Part shown: in pieces, positions 11,956 to 21,767 of the stretch | Layout of the letters: each line of letters starts with the position of its first letter | Numbering within the stretch: position 1 is the stretch's first letter | Source: Tricholomella constricta | Taxonomy: Eukaryota > Basidiomycota > Agaricomycetes > Agaricales > Lyophyllaceae | Length of the DNA stretch: 64,000 nt | Assembly (NCBI GenBank): GCA_013368375.1 | Contig: JAACJP010000004.1 | Coordinates: 1,736,001-1,800,000 of the forward strand | Direction: 5' to 3' | Notes under the pieces: model-generated | What the model was told of the DNA's origin: nothing | What the model saw: the letters and a program-made list of their open reading frames with translations, nothing else | Databases searched by the model: none | Program-made: the position numbers and the translations under genes

Positions 11956-14270
11956 ATGTATCCCAACGACCAAGGCATCCGTTCCCAGCTCGAGTGGACC
12001 TCGACTCTAAACACGGCTTTTGCGCCTGTTCCTACCGAGCAAACCAAGTTTCTGCGCAAAGTGTGTCGCGGCAGCTGTTTCTTTACATGTGAACTGACAC
12101 GCCGCGTCGACAGACTTCCATCGTCGCTACCATCGGTATGCCTTTGTTCTTTATCACTGTTTGCTTGACACCTACACTCTGTCCTCTCCCCAGGCCCCAA
12201 GGTCAATACTGTCGAGCAACTCGCAGAGCTGCGCCATGCAGGTGTCAATATTGGTACGTAAATGAAGCATACCTCGTGTCTTTCAATTGTATAACGCCGC
12301 TTCTTAGTTCGCATGAACTTCTCCCATGGTTCATACGAGTACCACCAAAGCGTCATCGACAACACGAGGAAAATGGTTGCCTGTGCGATTGCTCTGTCTT
12401 CTTAGAATTTTAGTTGTATTAATTGACCTTCAATTTTCCCAGCCGATCCCAATGGTCGCCCGGTCGCCATCGCTCTGGACACGGTCTGTTATCTACCCTC
12501 CCTATTGAATTTTTTTCATTTTGATTGGGTGATAATATTCAGAAAGGCCCCGAGATTCGCACTGGCCTAACAAGAGGCGGCATCGACGTAAGCTTCGCTT
12601 CTTTCAGGAATCCATCAGCGGTCTTGACTGAATATTGACGCCAACAGATCAGTGTCACCGCTGGTCACGAGTTCATCATCTCCACTGACCCTAAATATAG
12701 CGAGATTTGTGATGACAAGATCGTCTGGGTCGACTATGTACGTACTTTTTTCCGTCTGTATAAATTATCTTCGTCTCATTTCATTCTAGCAAAACTTGCC
12801 AAAGGTCACTGCGCCTGGCAAACTTATCTACGTTGACGATGGTCACCAGATATCTCTATTTTATCCGACGTTTAATCTGACTTGCTTCGTGATAGGTATC
12901 TTGTCACTCCTCGTTCTATCCATCGACGGAACCAATGTCCATGTTCGTACCTTGAACAGCGGAACCATTTCTTCTCGCAAGGGTGTCAATCTCCCCAAGA
13001 CGGAAGTCGATCTGCCCGCTCTCTCCGAGAAGGACAAGAAGGACCTGCAATTCGGTGTCCAAAATGGTGTTGACATGGTTTTCGCTTCGTTTATCCGTCG
13101 CGGCCAGGATGTCAAAGATATCCGCACAGTCCTTGGTCCCGACGGCGCCAACGTCAAAATCATTTCCAAGATTGAGAATGAGCAAGGTGTACAGAACTTT
13201 GACGAGATTCTGAGGGAGACCGACGGTGTCATGGTCGCTCGTGGCGACTTGGGCATTGAAATCCCTGCGTCACAGGTGTTCTTGGCCCAGAAGATGATGA
13301 TCGCGAAGTGCAATATCGTGGGCAAGCCTGTTATTGTCGCCACCCAGATGCTCGAGGTATGAACATACATTATTCGGATCGACATCTGCTGACCCTTCTC
13401 CCCTCTTTTAGTCAATGACGGTCAGCCACTTTCATTTCCATAATACCATCTCCACCTCTTGACTCGTTATACAGTACAACCCCAGACCTACCCGTGCTGA
13501 AGTCAGCGATGTCGCGAACGCTGTCCTTGATGGTGCTGACTGTGTAATGTTGTCCGGAGAGACCGCCAAAGGCCTGTACCCGATCCAATCTGGTATGTTG
13601 TTTATTCCTCAGATCGAGACCTCTCTCATGATGTGAACAGTCCTAATGATGGCTGAGACCTGCCTGCTCGCCGAGTCTGCTATCTGCTACCCGCCTTTGT
13701 ACGACGAACTCAGAGCCATTCAAACCCGGCCAACGGAAACAGTCGAGACCGTCGCCATTGCATCCGTGGCGGCTGCTTCCGAGCAAAACGCGAGCGCCAT
13801 CCTCGTTCTCTCCACCAGTGGAAACACTGCACGTCTCATTTCCAAGTATCGTCCCAGAGTTCCTATCCTGACTGGTGAGTCCCATAATCTACAAATCCTG
13901 TCGACTTTTCTCAGCTCTCTGACCGCAGTTACCCGCAATGAACAAACTGCTCGTCAAATCCACCTTCACCGTGGCTGCTACCCCTTCTGGTATCCCGAGC
14001 CAAGGGGTATCCAGACTCACCAATGGCAGATCGATGTGAGTCAAACCTCAAGGTTTGAACTGTGTTTCCGTTTAAATTTCTTTGCAGGTTGACAACCGCA
14101 TCCGGTTTGGCCTCCGCAGTGCACTCGCACTGCAGATCATCACTCCGGGCTCCACGATCATTGCTGTGCAAGGCTGGAAGGGTGGCCTTGGTCACACCAA
14201 CACCATGCGCATCCTGACAGTGCCCACCGACCAAGCCGACTTGGAGTTGCAACCGTTGGGATCCGTTTAA
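11956..14270 (+). CDS. PYK1: Pyruvate kinase
   Basis: A gene of more than ten introns encodes about 530 residues and the last, ATP-forming step of glycolysis (phosphoenolpyruvate + ADP to pyruvate + ATP). Recognisable blocks are [12 protein letters not shown] near residue 37, [25 protein letters not shown], the active-site region [10 protein letters not shown] and [13 protein letters not shown], the [16 protein letters not shown] block, the metal/active segment [10 protein letters not shown], and the C-terminal effector-binding domain ending near [14 protein letters not shown]. Length and motif order are normal for fungi. The QMLE/SMT/YNPR junctions need a 9-nt exon (13412-13420). A TATA box and CT-rich leader upstream suggest high expression. 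The N-terminus is cytosolic, without a targeting signal. Confidence 0.97.
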
Positions 14271-14478
14271 GGCTTCGAACGATATAAACAGACACGTCTC
14301 CTGTCCTTAGTGTACTACCTATCATCTGCTTTCACGCTAGTATTACATGTCCGTAAGTTAACTCGATATATGTTCCATAGACAGAACTATTAGAGAAATA
14401 TTGAGAATGATTTTAAAAAGCCTTCCCACGAGCGACCCTGGACGATCTTGGTTTTGCTGCTCAACCACACACAAGTCA

Positions 14479-16841
14479 ATGGCTAGTCCGGGATATTTTC
14501 CGCACAACAGCCTTCCCAACTACTCCAACTCATCGGCCGTCCAGGAGAAACTCGGCCTTCGTCACCTCTCACCATGGTTCATCCCAGTGTCGGTGCCAAT
14601 ACCTGGTGTACGAACCCGCCGACTGCGCCTATACCTTCCCAACGCGCGACGTCTACACTCGTCCAGCGTCCTGCGCTTCGGTCGAAGGGCAGGCTCTGCT
14701 ATCTTTCTCTTCGGGTTTCTTCTATTTGTGTTCGTCGCGTTCGCATTCGCGAAGAGATTCGGAACACGGTCAAAGAAATGGCCACGTCCATTCATAGGCG
14801 ATCCCTCGACGCTCATCTTCGAGCGTGAAGACCTTCAACGGATATGGCACTGGGAAATTGCTAGCGGACACTTTCCCAGCCGTCGTCCAAGTAAGGCTCT
14901 GTCCAGCTTCGCTTGATTGCATCGACTCACCTTGCACTCAGTACCAGAACAGCTTGGTCTTCGTGTGGCACCACGCAACCCTGGTATCCCACCCCGGAGT
15001 AGCCCATCGCAAGGACTGCTGGGCTTTGCAAACTCGACAACAGGGATTGGCCCGAGGCGCACTTACTTGGAGATCAAATCCAAGCCCCACGATACAGCCT
15101 ACCCTCCACGACCTGTCCCTGGTAGTGTCGCAGACTTGGATGTGATTATGGACCATTGTGACTTCTCGGAAAAGAAGGTGTGTCTGCTTTCCTGGTTTTT
15201 GATTCTTTTTGTCTCAATCTCCGCTAGTATGTGCGCGATTGTTTAGAGGTGCTCAGAGCTGGGGCCGGCCTGGATACTGGAAATAGACTTCGGAGAGGGA
15301 GTTTGAAAGAATGGAAGTATATCTATATGGAACACGCAGATTCTGGCAATCTGGACGCGAACTACGACCACGCCGCGCAGGAGAATGTAGAAGCCGTTCC
15401 CCTTGGCGTACAAGCCCACATCGGAAACGACAATTTGGAGAAACCACCTATTGCACTTCCGACTCCCATGAAGCACCGGCCATACGCGTCTCTTCCTACG
15501 CCATGCGACCCAGATAATCCACGGGTGTTCCATATGTTTTGGACTGGCCCGTTCACCGACAAGCCTTACACTGCTCTTCTGTCATTCCTTTACACCCAAA
15601 ATACCGGGCTGCACCTTCGAGAGGCCCCCGATGCCACTATTTGCCGCCCGGAATTCTGGATGTGGATCAATCCAGGCCCGGCGGCGGCAGTTCCCAACCC
15701 TTCCGCGGTACGCGACATGTTCGATGAACTGAAAAAGAATCCCTGGGCGTCGCCCTTTCTCCATCCTAGGTTCAAGGATGTCATCCGTTTCAAGCTCTGG
15801 AATACGACGGAGCAATTAGATGGCATCCCTGAGTTGAAAGATGAATGGCGGAACCGGGATCTCTTCAATTCTGGTGGTAACATCATCGCGGTTCCGCAGG
15901 ACAGCAAGCCGAAGGAAGATGACGCGGAAGGAACAGCCACCAAAGCAGAGTCGGACAACTTTCTCAACCGTGCGGGCTCCAAGTCCTCGTCAACGTACGA
16001 TCGGATGTCTGTCATTCTATCCGACATGGCACGCTTCGTCCTTTGCCATCGATTCGGAGGTACCTATCTCGACGCGGATACCATATTCCTCCGGGACTGG
16101 GAAGACCTTTGGGGCTGGAAGGGTGCCTTCGCATACCGGTGGTCACGAATGACGCGATACAACACTGCAGTCCTGCATATGAACAAGAACTCGGCGCTAG
16201 GGACATTCCTCTTCCGGACTGCGCTCAAAAATGATCTGGATTTCCATCCAATGACCATTTCACGCTACACCAAGGATGCTCATCTTGAAGAGCTTCTTCT
16301 TCGTCTTCCAGATGCCTTATTCGATTCTGCATGGCTTAACACGGAGAATTACCAAAGGGATCGACCGCCTCAACCGTATTTCACAGCGTAAGACCTGTTT
16401 ATTAGCAGCTCACCGCTAGTCTCACCGTGCCTCTTATAGCTTCGAAGACTTTTTCGAAACACCAGTGGTCAACAGCGCAGCTCCACAGGCGATGGGTTTT
16501 GATGGCTTCTTCAAGGGCGCCTACTCGTATCATTTCCACAACTTCTGGTAATCAGGAATTCCCTTTCCTCGCTTTTAAATCTTATCACTTTCCTTAGGTG
16601 GAAGCCATTTGATCCTTCAAGGAACTGGCCGGACCTTGGTGAACAATTCGCCGCTGGCGAAAAATTGGCTCGCACCGCAACAGCAAGCATGCTACCTTCA
16701 AATGTCACAGACTCTCCTGACGGAATCCCTGATGATGTTGACCGACGAGATCTTGACTGGGCCACAGTGTTGAAAAGGACATTCGAGGGATACATCCGTG
16801 GCGAACGTCCTAATATGTATGGGGAATGGCTGCATTGGTGA
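14479..16841 (+). CDS. Type II membrane glycosyltransferase with DXD sugar-binding region
   Basis: About 720 residues in five exons. A cytosolic Arg-rich N-terminus is followed by one hydrophobic anchor (SAIFLFGFLLFVFVAFAFA, near residue 80), giving the type II topology of Golgi glycosyltransferases. The catalytic part starts with a short VFHMFWTGPF block and later has the nucleotide-sugar motif FGGTYLDADTIFLRDW, the pattern of the Gly_transf_sug/OCH1-like superfamily (DxD-type, Mn-dependent). The block SYHFHNFWWKPFD near the end is also typical. It probably extends a glycan on secreted proteins or lipids using a UDP- or GDP-sugar; donor and acceptor cannot be read from the sequence. The start at 14479 is favoured, but an in-frame ATG lies about 70 bp upstream. 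Confidence 0.8.
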
Positions 16842-17007
16842 ATTTTACGGGAACATAGTTAATACTGCACGGCATTTTTTGCGCCACTTACATTACTTCT
16901 CACTGGACAACTGGACCATAACTTCTCTACATTCTCGATACTATTATACCCCACATGAGCCTCATGGGTCAAAAATCTAATTTATCTTGGCCATCTGTTT
17001 AGACTTC

Positions 17008-18102
17008 TTACACTTGTTGTGTTGCTTCCATCCGCATTGATTCTACAAGGAGTTTTTGCTTTGCCTGTGCAGTTTCCACAGTCGATTTCAGTTCAGCAAT
17101 GACGTTCTCTGGGTTTACTGCCCCAAATATGGCCGTCCCTGCAACGATCACGTTACTCCCTGGAATATAAACTGTAAAGGAGTGGGACTTGGAAGATTCA
17201 ATGGCAACAGACCTGCATCAGCACAAACGCCAATCGTCTTTGGTCCTACGCCACCATCGACTTCAATGTCTTTGTCCGGGAAGCGTGCACGGAGTTCTGC
17301 CACTTTGGGAACGCATCTGTCGAGGAATTTTTGTCCTCCACGGCCTGTGAAGGTTGGGACAACGTGTAAATATGACTGAGAATATCGGATTTTTTACCTG
17401 GGTAGACGGTCATTACAAGGAGCATGTCAGCAGCATCTGCGATCTCGTCTGTAATTGCCGTCGATGGGGTATCTGGAGAGATGGCTACGCCAGCCTTCAT
17501 GTTCCTTTTGTGAACGGAACGGATGAGAGATATGGGATCATCTAAACAATCATGAGCCAAACGTCATTCGAGCGCTGCAGAAGCACGGTTCTCACTTGTC
17601 GCCTCGATGTGGAAGCAGTACATTGCGCCGCCTGCGTCGGCAATGTCATCTACCCACTTGAGCGGCTTTTGATAACAGTCAAATTATTGAATGAACTGAA
17701 CGCCTTACTTTCTCGGGCTCGGCGACCATCATGTGACAGTCCATAAATATTCCAGGGATGCCCTTGGAGACACAGGAAAGAATCGGTGCACCTGGCACAA
17801 GGGATTATTTGTATAAATTAGGAGTTCCACAAGAAGCTTGGAGGCTAATAAGACCCACCCATGGTGATATTAGGTACAAAATGTCTGCATACGAGTGAGC
17901 AAAGACCTAAAAAAAACATGGAAGGTTATTACCCGTCCATAACATCTGTTCGGTAGATTAGTTGATATTTCTGCGGGGATCGGGTCGGGTACTGACCCAT
18001 GTGTAGCCATTCAGCACCGCCCTTGATCATGCGCTTGCATTCTGCCGTCAGGTTGCCAAAATCCGAGGCAAGGACGGAAGGCGAGATGATGGCACGAGGC
18101 AT
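17008..18102 (-). CDS. RPE1: Ribulose-phosphate 3-epimerase
   Basis: A TIM-barrel enzyme of about 225 residues in many small exons. It interconverts D-ribulose 5-phosphate and D-xylulose 5-phosphate in the non-oxidative pentose phosphate pathway. The start block [14 protein letters not shown], the metal/acid-base segment HMDVMDGHFVPN, the [10 protein letters not shown] region, MTVYPG followed by a GGQKF-type loop, and the second catalytic Asp in IEVDGGV are all visible across splice junctions. The DVMDG segment depends on a 13-nt exon (17933-17945). It is convergent with the glycosyltransferase (166 bp between stops) and divergent from a small secreted protein gene (152 bp). The cytosolic location is inferred from the absence of a signal sequence. 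Confidence 0.92.
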
Positions 18103-18254
18103 GGCGATTAACGATCACGTGACGATCGACTGGCTATCTAGATCATGATGGCTGTGCTCGGCACTGCCATACATATTGGATTTTTTCATTTAAGTTCTCG
18201 TACTGCGCTTACCCTGCTCCATTCTTTCCTTCCCTTCATTCGCCCCAAACCAGC

Positions 18255-18929
18255 ATGTTCTTCAAAACCGCCGTCCTTTCCTTCTTGGCTGCCTCTTCCC
18301 TCGCTGTGAATGCTGCCCCTGAGCCTGAACGTCGTCAGAGTATGTTCAACTCCATCGTGACTGTAGAAGTAAACTACCTAAACACCAATTTTTTTGTGTA
18401 GTTGAAAGTGTCTTTGATTCGATAACTTCCGTGGCAGCGTCAGCTATCACAGGCGGAGGTAAGCTATTTCGACTGGCTTGACTAACTGCCTGTATCCAAC
18501 GCACTCAAAAATCAGGGGCTTCTATCATCGGCGATATAACATCAGTTGGTGGTGATGTCGCTAGTGACATTACGAGTATCGGTGGTGGTGTATTTGAGAC
18601 CGTTACTTGTGAGTTCAATTTTCCTCCTGTGCCGACTGTTTCCGTACTCAATGCCAATTATATTAGCTGTTGGCGGAAAGGCTGCCACAATTGTTACCAG
18701 TGTAGGCGGCCAGGCAATTACCCTTGCTGGATCTGCTGGAGGCGTCGCGACGTCCTTTGCGGGCTCTGTATATACGGTGGCTACTGAGGCAGCAGGCTCG
18801 GCAGCATCTCAAGCTACTCACACCAATGCTGCTGTCGGCGCGCCTTCATTCGGCTTCACCTCCTCGCATGCAATAGGCCTCGTTACAGTTGTGTGCAGCG
18901 CATTGGTCGGCGCAATGATCACGCTTTAA
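18255..18929 (+). CDS. Small secreted, probably GPI-anchored, Gly/Ser/Thr-rich protein
   Basis: Four exons (18255-18339, 18402-18458, 18516-18608, 18667-18929), all interrupted in phase 1, give about 165 residues. A signal peptide (FFKTAVLSFLAASSLAVNA) is followed by PEPERRQ, a likely dibasic processing site. The body repeats a module of the type I/VTSVGG(x)5-7, rich in Gly, Ser, Thr, Ala and Val. It ends with a hydrophobic tail (AIGLVTVVCSALVGAMITL) behind a small-residue stretch, as expected for a GPI signal. No catalytic motif is seen. It should sit at the plasma membrane or cell wall. The neighbouring gene at 19358 has a strikingly similar exon layout. Confidence 0.75.
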
Positions 18930-19357
18930 AAACTGCACTTTATTAGACTCGTGGCTTCGCCTACTTATATCTGCCTATTCATGTATCGAAGATGGACGAT
19001 CATACCACTTATTTTCGTTATAACCCTGTAGACTATCATTTACCTGGGCACGCCCAGAGTACTTACCAGCACTGCAGAGACACTACACTTCTCTACAACG
19101 TGGACAATTCTATCGCAGCTCTATAGTATCAGAGTACTTACCGACACTGCATAGACACTGCACATCTCTACAACGTGCACAATTCTATCGTGACAGCTCA
19201 ACAGACGCGCTCGCACTGGTACCACATTAAAATCACTGATGTCCTGTTCAAAATAGCTACCATCACCGCCAGCCGAGCCTTTATATTCCGCTGTGCTGCA
19301 ATGCGATTCCTTGCTCTGGTTAGCTCCCCTCCACCTCATACTTGAAAACCTTTCCCC
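18930..19357. other. Intergenic region with tandem duplication
   Basis: No gene is visible. It holds the 3' flank of the first secreted-protein gene and the upstream region of the second. It also carries the approximate 67-bp direct duplication listed separately. Confidence 0.6.
19056..19199. repeat. Imperfect tandem duplication, about 67 bp, two copies
   Basis: The block starting AGAGTACTTACC at 19056 recurs at 19131 with the same order of sub-blocks (GACACT..ACA..TCTCTACAACGTG.ACAATTCTATCG..CAGCTC). The two copies differ at a handful of positions and by small gaps. They are offset by 75 bp. They lie in the promoter-side flank of the secreted-protein gene at 19358. Confidence 0.85.
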
Positions 19358-20293
19358 ATGAAATATCTCATAGTACTGCTGTTGACGGCGCTCCTTTCCA
19401 CACATATTTCTGCCATCCCAACGCCTAAATCGTACTTTCGCCGGAACGAAAACGGTACGACGCGTTTGTACAACCAGTGTGCATAACCTGACTTTTCGAC
19501 AGCCACCATTCTGGAGTTAATTGCGCAATATAAGCAGTTCAAACTACAAGCAGATCAAGGTAAGGTCGCTCCCCACTTTGCATGCTTTCAGCTGATTCGC
19601 ACTTTTCAGCGGAGGATTTGAAGATCAAGTTCCTAGAGCAAGCCGAATCCAAGAAAATTTCCAGTCAGTAGAAAAACAAATGATGTCGAGCTCTATCCTG
19701 ACAGATTTTGATCTTTTGCAATAGTCGAGAACAAAATCGGCTTTATGAATGGTTCACCTGGAGCTGCGAAGTCGTCTTCAAGCGTAGTTGAACCTTTCAC
19801 TATTCTCACAGCCACAGGAACTGCCATTGTGTTCGCGTCGTATGGAACGACTAGGACTGTTACACTAAATGTGACGGCGCCGGCAGCGCCTGGACCCGCG
19901 AGTACGATACCCGCGAGCACGACACCTGCGAGCACGACACCTGCGAGCACGACACCCGCGAGCACGACACCCGCGAGCACGACGCCCGCGAGCACGATAC
20001 CTGTGGGTACCGCACCCCCGGGCAACACACTCCCAAGCGCCACATCGTCTGCCGAGCCTTACTCCGTTCTTGCAGCAACTGGGTCGGTGGTAGGTTCCGC
20101 GTCTCAAGAGATAACGAAAACAGTGACATCGAACTCCACGAGCACGAGCTCAGTCGCACGGGCGAACACCTCATCCGCGATTGAGCCTGTCACCATCTTG
20201 ACAGCGACGGGTTCAACAATCGTTCTTGTCTCTCAGGGAACAACCGAGACCGCCATGTTGAATGCCCCATTACCGACAGCAGGCGGTTCGTGA
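19358..20293 (+). CDS. Secreted Ser/Thr/Pro-rich repeat protein with minisatellite-encoded linker
   Basis: Four exons (19358-19454, 19503-19559, 19610-19663, 19725-20293), all joined in phase 1, give about 260 residues. A signal peptide (KYLIVLLLTALLSTHISA) is followed by a dibasic site (FRRNEN) and a short helical charged segment. The rest carries three diverged copies of a unit of about 28 residues, each of the form EP-(F/Y/V)-(T/S)-(I/V)-L-(T/A)-ATG followed by a (T/K/E)-T-(V/A)-T/M stretch. Copies one and two are separated by an ASTTP repeat encoded by a 15-bp minisatellite. Ser/Thr/Pro density predicts heavy O-mannosylation. No GPI-type tail is seen. Function unknown; a cell-surface or matrix role is inference. 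Confidence 0.75.
19894..20013 (+). repeat. 15-bp coding minisatellite (ASTTP/ASTIP)
   Basis: Seven near-identical 15-bp units of the type ACCCGCGAGCACGAC run from 19894 to 19998, with an eighth degenerate unit after them. Differences between units are mostly silent C/T or AC/AT changes. They encode P-A-S-T-T or P-A-S-T-I and keep the reading frame whatever the copy number. Confidence 0.95.
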
Positions 20294-20691
20294 TGGACGC
20301 GCTCTCGAAGACTCGCCGTCGTGGGTGCTGAAATTGGCATATTCCCAAATGACAGACCCACCGAACATCGTTAGAAATGACGCTTGGTGCCCAGGCTGGC
20401 CCAAGTAGAGTATAGGAGGAGATCCAAGTTGCGTTGGGTTGTCTACAGTTGAGAATGATAAATGAGGAAGGTTTCCAAATTTATCAAGTGACGTCGTCTG
20501 GACTGTTCCCAAAGCATCAAGACACAGAGTTACCGATAAACTCAAGTAGGAGCACTGACATCGACGAGATATGCTAAATCGGTAAAGCTGAACCTGGATA
20601 TAGGTATCCAGGGAAAGTAAAAGCGTCCAGAGATCATAAGTCATATATAGATAGGCGACAAAAGGGTATCGAGGACCAGGTGGTGCGAAAT
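20294..20691. other. Convergent intergenic region
   Basis: This lies between the stop of the repeat-protein gene and the stop of the RING-CH gene. It presumably holds both 3' UTRs. The reverse frame of the RING-CH middle exon stays open into it only by reading through the last intron. Confidence 0.55.
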
Positions 20692-21670
20692 TCAATTGAC
20701 CTCTAAGATAGCATCCTCCGCCCGAAGAAGCAGACGCTTCGTGGTCGCCTCTGTCAACTTGAAAACTTGATACAAGGCCCTTTAGAGGTCGTGTGAGGCA
20801 AAGGGAGATGCAAAAGGGAAAGAATACAAACCTTGCGGCGCCCACGGCTACGAGAGCTACAATGACCATCGCTGCGATGTCTCGAGACTGGTCCCGTCTC
20901 CTCCGACCTCCTCTTTGCCTGGCCAACCATTGTAACGGGCCAAGGAAGGGGACCGAGAGAAGCATGTAGACGAGGGAGCCAGCCCCAACCATTGGAAGCC
21001 CCAAAACAAACCGTCGCACGAAGCTCATTAACAAGCCTCTTGGTTTTGGAACTACCAGTGGAGGAACTACGCCCGAAGGTGGTCTAGATCTTTTTGGTAT
21101 GTCGTCAAAAATGCCGGTGATGTCCTCATCCTTGAGGATCCGAAGTGCTGCCGTGATGAGATCTTGTACAAGGCCCAGAGGAGAGACATAGAAGTACGAA
21201 GGGGAGAAGACATAGGATGGTTCCTCGAACCAAGACATGAAGAACGTTGTGATGAATGAGGAAAGCATGACGATAAACGTGAAGACAAGGCCAGAGATGC
21301 CCCCTACGATGACTGACAGAGGCCGTAATGAGGTGCTATGTCGTACATGGGTCGAGGAGCACGTACTGGGGTTGGTGGCAATTCCAGCGATCTTCGTACG
21401 GGTAAAACGGTATTGGTAACGACACTGGGGACATGCGAAGAAGGCGCTCTTGGATGCCGAGGTGTTCCGCCACCTGTGGAGGCACTTTATGTGAACATAC
21501 TGGTGGGGAGAGTCAATGGGGACATGTAATTAAGAAATAGAGATTGTGCGTACGCTGATGGAGCCCCTGCAAAGACACGGGCGGATGAGACGACCAAGCT
21601 CAGGCTCAGCGATTACGCCGTCGAGGCAGATGCGGCATTGCTTTTCGTCGTTGGGAGTCTCGTCTGCCAT
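20692..21670 (-). CDS. RING-CH (MARCH-type) membrane E3 ubiquitin ligase
   Basis: Three exons give about 290 residues. The N-terminus carries a RING-CH zinc finger: CRICLDG, then CLCRGSISYVHIKCLHRWR and CPQCRYQY, in the C4HC3 order of membrane-associated RING-CH ligases. Several hydrophobic helices follow (SVIVGGISGLVFTFIVML, a second pair near VGAGSLVYMLLSVPFL and MVIVALVAVGAA). The last exon, reached over an intron at about 20777-20845, encodes a basic helix ending KRLLLRAEDAILEVN. Such proteins ubiquitinate membrane proteins in the secretory or endosomal system or mitochondria; the target compartment cannot be assigned. It is divergent from the mitochondrial carrier gene, with 97 bp between start codons. 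Confidence 0.82.
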
Positions 21671-21767
21671 GTCGATTGTCTCTGCCCAACATCACAAACA
21701 CGCTCCCCGAACAGCACGTGTGTTAACAAATAGTTGGATTGACTGCTTGCTGCCTTCACATCGACGA

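Noticed and set aside
20270..20691. Extension of the RING-CH protein beyond 20692
   Set aside because: The open frame exists only if the last intron is retained. Splicing yields the family-typical end RAEDAILEVN with a stop at 20692.
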